NCBI GenBank assembly: GCA_030019255.1
Contig: JASEFK010000001.1
Coordinates: 106,720 to 170,719, forward strand
Length of the DNA stretch: 64,000 bases
Direction: 5' to 3'
Source of the DNA: Actinomycetota bacterium
GTDB taxonomy: Bacteria; Actinomycetota; Geothermincolia; Geothermincolales; RBG-13-55-18
A program made the position numbers and the translations under genes. The notes beneath the pieces were generated by a model. That model saw only the letters and a program-made list of their open reading frames with translations, made no database searches and had not been told where the DNA came from. Positions within the stretch are counted from its first letter, which is position 1, and each line of letters begins with the position of its first letter. Shown one piece after another: positions 18,363 through 26,900 of the stretch.

Positions 18363-19325
18363 ATGCGGGTACAGGAGATAGAGGAGCTGTGCCGGGAACT
18401 GGCCGAGGAGATCCGTAACCTGGTGCGCCCGCGCCTGGGCATGAAGGCCTCGCGCAGCATGGAAGGGAGGGGAGCCAGCGGGGATTCCACCTTCTCCATA
18501 GACGAGGAAGCGGAGAGCCTCGTGGAGGCCAGGCTCGGGGATTATCCCCGGGTGGCCTTCTTTTCCGAGGACCGGGGCCTGGTGGGGGAGGAAGGGGCGG
18601 AGTGGGTTCTGGTGGTGGATCCCATCGACGGTACCCGTCCGGCAGCCGCCGGCCTGGAGGCCTGCTGCGTGTCGGTGGCCGCGGCTCCCCTGCGACGCGG
18701 GGAAAGGGAGTCGGCGGTCCTGGGGGACGTGGTCTACGGCCTGGTAAGGGAGATAAAGAACGACGCCCGGTTCGAGGCCCGCCGCGGCGGCGGGGCCACG
18801 ATGTACCTGGAGGGGGAGAGGAAGGAGATGGTCATCCATCCCCACCACGATATATCCACCCTCTTCTGGACCCTGGGCTTCCGGGGCCGACCCGCCTTGC
18901 CCACTGTCCTGGTCCTGGAGGAGCTCATCGACACCTCCAGCGTGGATGGGGGGCTCTTCGACCTGGGAAGCGCCACCTTCTGCATCACCCGGCTGCTGAC
19001 CGGGCAGCTCGACGCCTACGTGGACGTGGGAGACCGCATGCTTCGCGAGGTCCCGGAGCTGGAGGAGATGTTCCTTCGCGTGGGTCACGGCCATCCTCTA
19101 AATAACTCCTCCTACGACCTGGCCGCCGCCGCCCTCATCGCCCGCGAGGCCGGCCTGGTCATAACCGATGCTTTCGGGAATCCCCTCGAGGGTTATCCCC
19201 TGCTGCTTTCGGGGAGGGCCGGACAGCTATCCTGCGTGGCCGCGGTGTGCGCCGACCTGCACGCGGCGATACTGCAATGCATAGAGCGGGGCATGATACG
19301 CATGCGCGCCCACTACGGCTGGTGA
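18363..19325 (+). CDS. Inositol monophosphatase-family protein
   Basis: Member of the metal-dependent IMPase/FBPase phosphatase superfamily, 320 aa. The metal-binding motifs are visible: FSED (residues 67-70), VVDPIDGTRP (85-93), and a divergent third site SSYDLAAAA where the family usually has WDxAAG. Next to the phosphatidylinositol/PIM genes it may release free inositol or act on a related sugar phosphate, but the substrate is inferred from context only. The C-terminal ~40 residues are the usual small domain. ATG 18363 follows GGAAGGGAC, 17 bases after pimA, so the two are probably cotranscribed. Confidence 0.8.
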   Translation: MRVQEIEELCRELAEEIRNLVRPRLGMKASRSMEGRGASGDSTFSIDEEAESLVEARLGDYPRVAFFSEDRGLVGEEGAEWVLVVDPIDGTRPAAAGLEACCVSVAAAPLRRGERESAVLGDVVYGLVREIKNDARFEARRGGGATMYLEGERKEMVIHPHHDISTLFWTLGFRGRPALPTVLVLEELIDTSSVDGGLFDLGSATFCITRLLTGQLDAYVDVGDRMLREVPELEEMFLRVGHGHPLNNSSYDLAAAALIAREAGLVITDAFGNPLEGYPLLLSGRAGQLSCVAAVCADLHAAILQCIERGMIRMRAHYGW

Positions 19326-19335
19326 GGTGGCTTCC

Positions 19336-19971
19336 GTGAACCTGATCTCCATCTTCTTCATATCCCTGGGAGTGGGCCTTTCCGGTGCCCTGATGCCCGG
19401 GCCGCTGCTCACGGTCACCATCACCGAGTCCTACCGCAGGGGATTTATCGCCGGTCCCCTGCTGGTGGCGGGGCACGTGATACTGGAGGGCACCCTGGTC
19501 ATCCTCCTGGTGCTGGGCCTGGACAAGGTAATCGGGAACCACCTCTTCTTCGGGCTGGTGGGAGTGGCGGGTGGAGCCTTCCTCTTCTGGATGGGGCTGG
19601 GGATGGCCCTCGAAGTCAGGGACGGGAAGCTGCATCTCGATCTTCGAGACCTGGGAACCGCGCGCATCGGCCCCTTTGCCGCCGGTCTCACCACCAGCCT
19701 TTCCAACCCCTACTGGTCGCTGTGGTGGGCCACCTTCGGACTCAGCTGGTTGCTTCGCTCCATGGAAAGAGGAGTGGCGGGCGTCCTCTCTTTCTATACC
19801 GGGCACATCATGGCCGACGTGCTATGGTATTTCCTGGTGGCCTTACTGGTGGTCACCGGGAAGAGGTTCATCTCCGACCGGGTTTACAATTACGTGATAC
19901 TGGGATGCGGCGCCTTCCTCATCATCCTGGGGGCCCGCTTTGCCGGGGACGGCCTGGCCCACCTCCTTTGA
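19336..19971 (+). CDS. LysE-family membrane exporter
   Basis: Small membrane protein of the LysE/RhtB exporter superfamily, 211 aa with about six hydrophobic helices. The N-terminal SLGVGLSGALMPGPLLTVTI matches the family motif (GxxxxxxPGP), and SNPYWSLWWA resembles the second conserved motif. The substrate (amino acid or other small molecule) cannot be told. GTG 19336 is preferred because GAGGTGG lies five bases upstream; GTG 19327 adds three residues. It starts 10 bases after the IMPase-like gene and its stop is immediately followed by a transposase fragment. Confidence 0.85.
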   Translation: MNLISIFFISLGVGLSGALMPGPLLTVTITESYRRGFIAGPLLVAGHVILEGTLVILLVLGLDKVIGNHLFFGLVGVAGGAFLFWMGLGMALEVRDGKLHLDLRDLGTARIGPFAAGLTTSLSNPYWSLWWATFGLSWLLRSMERGVAGVLSFYTGHIMADVLWYFLVALLVVTGKRFISDRVYNYVILGCGAFLIILGARFAGDGLAHLL

Positions 19972-19972
19972 G

Positions 19973-20116
19973 GGGCGCTGGAAGAAGCGCCATCCCTCCC
20001 TGGTACGCTGCTGGAAAGAGAACTTTACCCACCTCGCGGTGTTTCTAAAGTACCCCGAGGAGGTACGCCCTTACATCTACACCACCAGCCGGCTGGAGAG
20101 GATCGGGATTTGGTAA
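19973..20116 (+). mobile_element. IS256-family (Mutator-type) transposase fragment
   Basis: The frame encodes ~47 residues ending at TAA 20114-20116. It includes GRWKKRHPSLVRCWKENF, then FLKYPEEVRPYIYTT and SRLERIG. This matches the C-terminal part of IS256-type transposases, where the YPEEIR...IYTTNAIE segment is very conserved. Both ends are lost: the frame begins directly after the lysE stop and ends after LERIGIW, and no terminal inverted repeats were seen. It is a dead remnant. Confidence 0.8.
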
Positions 20117-20356
20117 GTTATTCCAGGAGGATGCCGGAACTTTATCGGGACTCAAGGCGTCCTTCCGATGTAAGATATCACCGGTGCGGCCGTGGAAAAG
20201 GATGTCCCTGGCCCTTCCGAAAAAAGGACTGTGGGCGGACGTGGGCGCCCGTCGGCGACGGATATTATAATAGCGGCAGCGGCGCGCGGTAAGGAGGTTC
20301 TTCGGGTCGGGTGAGGCAGGTCTGCGGACACACGGCGAGAGGGAAGGAGGTATCCC
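20117..20356 (+). promoter_or_regulatory. lemA upstream region with a TATAAT box
   Basis: TATAAT at 20266-20271 is a perfect -10 about 85 bases before lemA; no good -35 is seen 16-18 bases upstream. No gene is recognised in the stretch. Confidence 0.4.
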
Positions 20357-20920
20357 ATGGTGGCTTTCCTGATAGCGATCGCGGTGCTGGTTTTCCTGGT
20401 CATCGCCTGGTTCGTGTACTACTACAACAAGCTGATACGCGACCGCAACCGGGTGGATAACGCCTGGCACCAGATAGATGTCCAACTGAAGAGGAGGTAC
20501 GACCTGATACCCAACCTGGTGGAGACGGTCAAGGGATACGCGGCCCACGAGAAGGAGGTCTTCGAGAAGGTCACTCAGGCCCGGGCCATGGGCATCAACG
20601 CCCGCACCGTGGGCGAGCAGGCCCAGGCGGAGAACGCCATCACCCAGGCTTTGAAAACCCTTTTCGCCGTGGCGGAGAACTACCCCGACCTCAAGGCCAA
20701 CCAGAACTTCCTCATGCTCCAGGAGGAACTGGCGGGCACGGAGTCCAAGATCGCCTTCGCGCGCCAGTTCTACAACGACAGCGTGATGGCCTATGACACG
20801 GCGCGCCAGAAGTTCCCCGGCAACATCGTAGCCGGAATGTTTTCGGGTACCTTCACGCCGCGGGAATATTTCGAGATCGAGATCGCCGCGGAGAGGGAAG
20901 CCCCCAGGGTGCAGTTCTGA
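20357..20920 (+). CDS. lemA: LemA family protein
   Basis: Membrane-anchored helical-bundle protein of the LemA family (187 aa). It has one N-terminal hydrophobic helix (residues ~2-25) and then the diagnostic [15 protein letters not shown] and [27 protein letters not shown] motif. The biochemical role of LemA is not settled; it often sits beside the membrane protease HtpX or a TPM-domain protein, as here with htpX downstream. The start has a strong GGAAGGAGGT site. The gap to htpX is 333 bases, so the two may be separate transcripts. Confidence 0.93.
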   Translation: MVAFLIAIAVLVFLVIAWFVYYYNKLIRDRNRVDNAWHQIDVQLKRRYDLIPNLVETVKGYAAHEKEVFEKVTQARAMGINARTVGEQAQAENAITQALKTLFAVAENYPDLKANQNFLMLQEELAGTESKIAFARQFYNDSVMAYDTARQKFPGNIVAGMFSGTFTPREYFEIEIAAEREAPRVQF

Positions 20921-21253
20921 AACGGAGGCGTCCATTAGCCGGTCATGGCAAGGGACGGAGGTTCATCGGTGGGAAAGAACGAGTTTTAACGGAGGTTTAT
21001 TACCGTGAGGTATTCCGGTTTAAACCCGGCATTCTCACCGGTCCGGCCTTGGAGGGTGGCCGGTGGGGAGCAACCCGGTGATCGGGCTATATGTGGATAT
21101 GACTAACGTCAAAAGGGGTGAAGGCCATAGGCGCGGGCCTCGCGGGCGACAGGGCTTGCGCGGCCTGCAGGGATGAGCGGGATCTGGCGTGGAGGAAAAG
21201 CCGGCGGGAATAAAGGGCCTGCCGGGGTGCCAGCGGGTTCGAGGTGATGGAAA
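20921..21253. other. Gap between lemA and htpX, no gene recognised
   Basis: No convincing coding frame, hairpin with T-run or consensus promoter was found. The htpX ribosome site GAGGTGATGG lies at its end. Confidence 0.4.
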
Positions 21254-22228
21254 GTGACCTTTTACGACCAGATAAGCAGGAACAAGTGGAAGTCGGCCCT
21301 CCTGGTGTCCATCTTCATAGCTTTCATCCTGCTGCTAGGGTTCTTGGTGGGCTACATCTGGGGGCCCGAGCGGGCCATGGTGGGACTTATCATCGCCACC
21401 GTGGTGGCCACCGTCATGGCCTTTACCAGTTATTACCATAGCGACAAAGTGGCCCTGGCCGCCGCGGGTGCCAGGCCGGTCACCAGGGAGGAATACCCTT
21501 ATTACGTGAACACCGTGGAGGGGCTGGCCATCGCCGCCGGGCTTCCCATGCCCCGAACCTACATCATCGATACCCCGGCCATGAACGCCTTCGCCACCGG
21601 GAGGGACCCGGAGCATGCGGCCATCGCCGTGACCACCGGTCTCCTGGAGAGGTGCAATCGCCTGGAGCTGGAGGGGGTCATCGCCCACGAGATGTCCCAC
21701 ATCAAGAACTACGACATCCGTCTCATGAGCATGGTGGTGGTCCTGGTGGGGCTGGTGGTCATCTTCTCCGAGGTGCTCTTCCGCATGTTCCTCTTCGGGG
21801 GAGGGGGCAGGCGCCGCGAGGGCGGCGATGGCGAGGGGGCAGGCATCATCTACCTGGCCATCATGATCCTGGGGCTTATTTTCCTCATCCTTTCCCCCAT
21901 CATCGCCCAGCTCCTGCAGCTGGCCATCTCCCGGCGGAGGGAGTTCCTAGCCGACGCCAACGGGGCCATGCTCACCCGCTACCCGGAGGGTCTGGCCAGC
22001 GCTTTGGAGAAGCTTACCCGGGAAGCCAGGCCCTTCCCGCGGGCCAGCAAGGCCACCGCGCACCTCTTCATCGTGCAGCCCTTCCGCAAGGAGGGTGGAG
22101 AGCGCATCCACCGGCGCTCCAGCATCTGGGACACCCATCCGCCGGTGGAGGAGCGCATCCGCCGCCTGCGGGCCATGGCCGGGATGGAGGGAATGTACAC
22201 CCAGGCCCAGATGGAATCAAGGGCCTGA
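21254..22228 (+). CDS. htpX: HtpX-family M48 membrane zinc metalloprotease
   Basis: Membrane protease for quality control of membrane proteins, 324 aa. The zinc motif is HEMSH with the following KNYDIR, and the third ligand Glu lies in RREFLADANGA. Two hydrophobic hairpins are seen, one at the N-terminus (~15-60) and one around residues 155-225, which includes a Gly/Arg-rich loop. Start GTG 21254 follows GAGGTGATGG. The C-terminal DTHPPVEERIRRL is the usual family end. Pairing with lemA is a common arrangement. Confidence 0.94.
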   Translation: MTFYDQISRNKWKSALLVSIFIAFILLLGFLVGYIWGPERAMVGLIIATVVATVMAFTSYYHSDKVALAAAGARPVTREEYPYYVNTVEGLAIAAGLPMPRTYIIDTPAMNAFATGRDPEHAAIAVTTGLLERCNRLELEGVIAHEMSHIKNYDIRLMSMVVVLVGLVVIFSEVLFRMFLFGGGGRRREGGDGEGAGIIYLAIMILGLIFLILSPIIAQLLQLAISRRREFLADANGAMLTRYPEGLASALEKLTREARPFPRASKATAHLFIVQPFRKEGGERIHRRSSIWDTHPPVEERIRRLRAMAGMEGMYTQAQMESRA

Positions 22229-22453
22229 GCCCCGGTCGCCGGCGAGGGATATCGAACTGTGGCGGACTCCGCGACCGTTCGGAGGAATACCCACGCACTC
22301 CCTTGAGGGAGAACAAGACGTGTTAGCCTGCCGCACGTGAGCGGCGGCCTTGAGGTGACCCAGCCCCGTACCTGCGAATCGAGTGGTCGGGGGTTTTGGG
22401 GTCTTCAGTGAGGCGTCCGGTATGGGTCCCGCTTTCCCCTCGCTACCGGGTCG

Positions 22454-22816
22454 TCAACGGGAGAGGATCTCCCTTCCTTCATCAAGCGCGCGACGCAGGA
22501 AGTGGTTTCCCTCCTCGAGGAGGGTCCTGAGTTCGTCGGTGGTATAGGGGAAGACGTCCACCCCCACCGGGAAACGACGCGGGAGGTAGCGGGGGATGCG
22601 GTCGAGGAAGGGCAGTTTACTGCCGGAGAGCTCGATGAGGATGTCCACGTCGCTTCCCGGGACTCCCTCCTCGCGGACGAACGAGCCGAAGAGGACCACC
22701 CTTCTTACCTCCGGGAATTCCGAGGCCAGCCGGTGAATGTAGGAACGTAGAGCATCTTCAATGGCGGCCCGGTCCAGATATCTTATCCTCACAGAAGGAG
22801 ATGACCTCTTCTCCAT
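22454..22816 (-). CDS. Minimal nucleotidyltransferase (MNT) domain protein, MntA-like antitoxin
   Basis: Small nucleotidyltransferase of the MNT type (120 aa). The active-site motif is VVLFGSFVREEGVPGSDVDILIE (GSF...GSDxD) with a third carboxylate in VGVDVFPY. Known MntA proteins add AMP to their partner HEPN toxin and so neutralise it. This one follows and overlaps a HEPN gene on the same strand by 59 bases, the classical arrangement. The start is uncertain: ATG 22816 has only a weak ribosome site, and GTG 22792 is possible. Translational coupling to the HEPN gene is likely. Confidence 0.82.
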   Translation of the reverse strand: MEKRSSPSVRIRYLDRAAIEDALRSYIHRLASEFPEVRRVVLFGSFVREEGVPGSDVDILIELSGSKLPFLDRIPRYLPRRFPVGVDVFPYTTDELRTLLEEGNHFLRRALDEGREILSR

Positions 22817-23162
22817 GGCTTACCGCCCTTTCCGCCTCCTCGAGGGTATAGTAGTCCATCGGCGCTCCCTGGGGATGGGAATTGGGATAACGGGGAGGGA
22901 TGTAGTGTTTATCCAGCTCCCGGGCTCTGTCCAGCAATTCCGGCGGCGGGACCAGCTCGGAGGGGAGCTGGGAAAGGAGGATGCTCACCGAGTGTCCCCA
23001 GGCATCCGCGCCCAGTTTCTGGTAAAGGGCCTTGACCGCCTTCTCCGCCGCCTGATGGGCGGCGAAACAGGACCATTCATACTCGCCGTCCCGCAGGGCG
23101 TGACGGGCATGCTCGAGGTCCCTTCTTGCCTGGCGGAGCCAGTCGGCGTGCCTGGAAGCCAT
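22758..23162 (-). CDS. HEPN-domain protein, HepT-like toxin partner
   Basis: HEPN-fold helical protein (134 aa from ATG 23162, 136 from ATG 23168). It shows the amphipathic ADWLRQARRDLEHARHAL helix, CFAAHQAAEKAVKALYQ, and an RYPNSH segment fitting the Rx4H catalytic motif of HEPN ribonucleases. With the overlapping MNT gene it forms a probable HepT/MntA toxin-antitoxin pair. An extended -10 sits just upstream, so the message has almost no leader. Some HEPN/MNT pairs are not toxic; activity is inferred. Confidence 0.8.
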   Translation of the reverse strand: MASRHADWLRQARRDLEHARHALRDGEYEWSCFAAHQAAEKAVKALYQKLGADAWGHSVSILLSQLPSELVPPPELLDRARELDKHYIPPRYPNSHPQGAPMDYYTLEEAERAVSHGEEVISFCEDKISGPGRH

Positions 23163-23178
23163 AACCATCACCGTTTCG

Positions 23179-23187
23179 ATTATAGCA
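23179..23187 (-). promoter_or_regulatory. Extended -10 promoter of the HEPN-MNT pair
   Basis: On the minus strand TGCTATAAT is a perfect extended -10. Transcription would start near 23172, four to ten bases before the HEPN ATG, so the message is nearly leaderless. No consensus -35 is seen, which is usual for extended -10 promoters. Confidence 0.6.
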
Positions 23188-23359
23188 GTGTCGGGCCGGA
23201 GAGGATGTCGCCCCCGGTTCCATACCCACGGGAGTTGCCCGGAGTCATTCCCGCAGGAATACCGGCGGCTTTTTGTCGTTCCGCCTCGGTATGAGGTAGA
23301 GACGGAGTCGTGTCCGGGTTGATAGAGAGCGAAGCACGCTGCGTCCTGTCCGGGAACCC

Positions 23360-23935
23360 TCAGACGGCGTCGCCGGCCTCGTCTTCCCGGGCCACTTTCC
23401 GCTCCGCGGCCGCCGTGCGGGAGCGGGATCGCCAGGCAGAGAAAAGAATTCCGCCGGTGTCCATGAAGGCGTCGGTGATCTGGTCCTTGAGGTTGGTCCA
23501 GACCAGGGACTTCAGCTTGGGGATGAGTTTCTGTATCTCCTCCTGGACACCGTTGCCCATGCACAGGACGAAGGCCACGGTGGTGGGGTTGACGTGTTTA
23601 CCCACCCTATCCGGAAGCCTTTGCGCCAGCCTGTCCAGGTAGGGATAGTATTCGTTGGACAGGGCGAGGAGCTCGCGGGAAAGGTAGCCGAAGAGGAAGT
23701 GGGAGATGGGGTTGAAGATGGTCAGGTTAATATCCCTGGCTCCCAACAGGTTGGACAGGAAAACGCTGCATCCCACCGTAGTCCAGAGGAGAGCGGATAC
23801 GGTCTTGTTCCCCTTGAACAGCGTGTAGTGGAGCATGCCTCCCAGCCGACGGAAGAAAACCAGGTTGCCCTCTCTTACGCTTCGATAGGTGCCGTAGAGG
23901 AGCAGGGAAAGCGTCACCCCGATAAAGATGAGCAT
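23360..23935 (-). CDS. Uncharacterised membrane protein downstream of the SNF2 helicase
   Basis: No family recognised. The 191-aa protein opens with a hydrophobic helix (LIFIGVTLSLLLYGTY) and has a second hydrophobic region around residues 48-65 and another near 78-92; the C-terminus is charged and Arg/Glu-rich. A TLFKGNKTVSALLWTTVG segment and LLGARDINLTIFNPI are the most distinctive pieces. ATG 23935 follows AAGGAGG seven bases upstream, only 23 bases after the SNF2 gene, so the two are surely cotranscribed and may act together. Function unknown. Confidence 0.75.
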   Translation of the reverse strand: MLIFIGVTLSLLLYGTYRSVREGNLVFFRRLGGMLHYTLFKGNKTVSALLWTTVGCSVFLSNLLGARDINLTIFNPISHFLFGYLSRELLALSNEYYPYLDRLAQRLPDRVGKHVNPTTVAFVLCMGNGVQEEIQKLIPKLKSLVWTNLKDQITDAFMDTGGILFSAWRSRSRTAAAERKVAREDEAGDAV

Positions 23936-23958
23936 GCTTTAACCTCCTTACTTGTACT

Positions 23959-26900
23959 TTAAGAAAATCCGGGGCGGAGTTCAAAGATCGTGCGCAGTTC
24001 GCGGTCGGGGAGCTCGGTTATCCACTTCTCGCCCTTGCTCACGGTGAGCTCGGCCAGATCCCTCTTCTCCCGCATGAGGTCGTCGATCTTCTCCTCGAAG
24101 GTATGTAGGGTTATCAGGCGGTGAACGTAGACGTTACGGGTCTGGCCGATGCGGTAGGTGCGGTCGGTGGCCTGGTCCTCCACCGCCGGGTTCCACCACA
24201 GGTCGTAGTGGATGACCGAGGTGGCAGCGGTGAGGTTCAGCCCGGTCCCCCCGGCGCGAAGGGAGACCACCATGATGCGCGGTTTCTCCATTTCCTGGAA
24301 CTCGGCAACCATCCGGTCCCTTGCGGGGCGGGGTAGTCCTCCGTGGAAGAAGGCGGCCTCCTCCCCCAGCTCTTCCCGCATCATCCCCACCAGGCAGTCA
24401 CCCATCTCCACGTACTGGGTGAAGACCAGGGTCTTCTCCCCGGCTCGGAGGTTCCGTTCCAGGAGCTCCAGGGCGCGGACGGATTTACCCGAGAGCTTCG
24501 ATTCCGCCTTCCCCCGCTTGGTAAAGAGCAGGGGGTGGTCGCAGACCTGCTTGAGGTGGGTGATCAGGGAGAGGATGAGGCCCTTCCGCTGGATGCCGCT
24601 GCTTCGTTCCACTTCCTCCATGGCCCGATCCACGATTTTCTGGTAAAGGACGGCCTGCTGGGGGGTGAGATAGCAGTACTCCTCCGCGGTGATCTTTTCC
24701 GGAAGGTCGGCGATTATCCTGGGGTCCGTTTTCAGGCGCCTCAGGATGAAGGGTCCGGTGACCTTCCGCAGTACCTCCAGGCGTTCCGGATCCCGGTAGC
24801 GCTCGATGGGCAGGGCGAAGTGGCGGCGGAAGCTCTCCAGGGATCCCAGGAAGCCGGGGTTCAGGAAGTCGAAGATGCTCCACAGCTCTCCCAGGTGATT
24901 CTCCACGGGAGTGCCACTGAGAGCCACCCGCACCTCCGCCCGCAGGGATTTCACGGCCCGGGCCTGGCCGGTGTTCGGGTTCTTTATGCACTGGGCCTCG
25001 TCCACCACCACGGCGCCCCACTCCTGGCTCCGGAATCTGGCCTCGACCCGGCGCAGGGTGCCGTAGGAAGTTATCACCAGGTCCCTGTCTTCGAAGTGGA
25101 GCTGGCGGCCCGTGCCGTGGTACACGCACACCCGGAGCGAGGGAGCGAAACGGAGGGCCTCCTTTTCCCAGTTTCCCAACACCGTGGTGGGGCAAACCAC
25201 CAGAGCCGGGCGCCGGAGCCTTCCCTTTTCCTTGAGCATGAGCAACAGGGCCAGGGCTTGAACCGTCTTTCCCAGGCCCATGTCGTCGGCCAGGCAGCAG
25301 CCCAGTCCCCGTGCGGCGTTGGTATACAGCCAGGCATAACCCCTTTTCTGGTAGGGGCGCAGCCGACCCCGGAAGGAGGATGGCACGTCGACTTTCTCGG
25401 CGCGCGAGAGTCCGCGCAGGAACTCCCGGAGGCGAGGGTCGGTCCGCATCGGTATGCCCTTCCTCTCTCCGGAGAGGGCCCAGTGGAGAAACTCGGCGGG
25501 CTCGGGACGCGGTGGGGGCTGGGAAACCTTTCTGAGCAGCGCCTTTACCTCATCCGGCCTGAGGAGCACGTAGCCGTCCTTGAACCTCACCACTCCCTCC
25601 GCCGCGGTGGCCAGGCGGCGGAACTCCTCCACGGAGAGCCAATAATCCCCCAGGCTTATCTCCCACTGGAAATCCAGGAGGTCCGCAAGGTCCAGGAATC
25701 CCGGCGGGCGTGCCCCGCTGCCCAGGGAAGCCCGGATGGCAGCCCGGGGCCTGAGGAGGCCAGCGAGCTCTCGGGGGAGCATAAGGCGGATGCTCAGGAG
25801 TTCGAGGGTGGTGGCGTGGCGGGTGAGCAATTCCGCCATTTCCGCGGAAGAGACCTCGGGTTCCTGGAGACCGCGGGAATCGAGGACCTCCCGCAGGCGG
25901 GGTAGGTACTCCGCAGCCAGGGCCAGCTGCCGGGAGGCTTCCCACCTGACCCATTCGGGAGGGGAGGAGAATACGGGCCCGGAGGCGGTAAAAAGCTCGG
26001 CCAGGGAGATGTAGGGGGCCATGGGGTCGCGACGGTCCTCCACCTCCACCCCGAGGCGGAAAGTGCTGTCCCCGGAAGGCTCCACGCGGATCACCGGGGA
26101 AACGGACCTGGTGCGCGCGCTGAGTCTTTCCAGCCAGTTGGCCAGGGCGGAAGATGTACGGACCTCATCGAAACGCTCCGGCTGGAACGTGGTTCCCCGG
26201 AAGAAGGCGGATACCAGCTTGTCGTGCACAAGCGGCTCCGGGATGTCATAGAAGAGTTGGACCAGCCGGGTAAGGAAGAGGGAGACGATCTCCGGAACTC
26301 CCCGTGGAATCATCACCGAGCGTCCCCCGGGACGACAGGCCAGGGAGGGAGGAAACGTCTTCTCCAGGGTGAGGAGGGGGTCCTGGTCGGGATTTCCGCT
26401 CGCGGCGGGTACGTATATCACCCTGAAGCGCCCGCTTCCATACCCGGCCAGTCGAGGAAGGAAATGGTAGGTAGAAGCCAGGGCCACGGCGGTGGAGGCG
26501 GCCAGGACGAGGAAGCGCGAGGAAGGGGAGTGCCTTTCCAGGTTAGCGGCGGGGGGCAGGGAGAGGAACAGGTCCAGAGCCTCCTCCGCCGCGAGCTTGA
26601 ATCCGGGGCGCCCGGCCGGAAGCAGGCCTCCCTTCACCTCGACGGGCACCTTCAGGGTGCGGGGGCGGGGGTATCCCGACAACGACCGGGTCATGCCGAG
26701 GGACTCCAGTATCTTCCTGAGGGCCGCGGTATCTCCACGGCGGTGGGAAGCAAAGAAACGCGGTGCCTTCCCGCCCCTCCCCATTATGAGGTGGAAGTCG
26801 ACTTCCTTCAGCGAGGGGTGTTTCTCGCGTATCTCCAGGCCCTGGACTCCCTCGGCCACCGCCCGGTAGACCTGGCGCAGGAGCTTCCTGAAGTCGCCGC

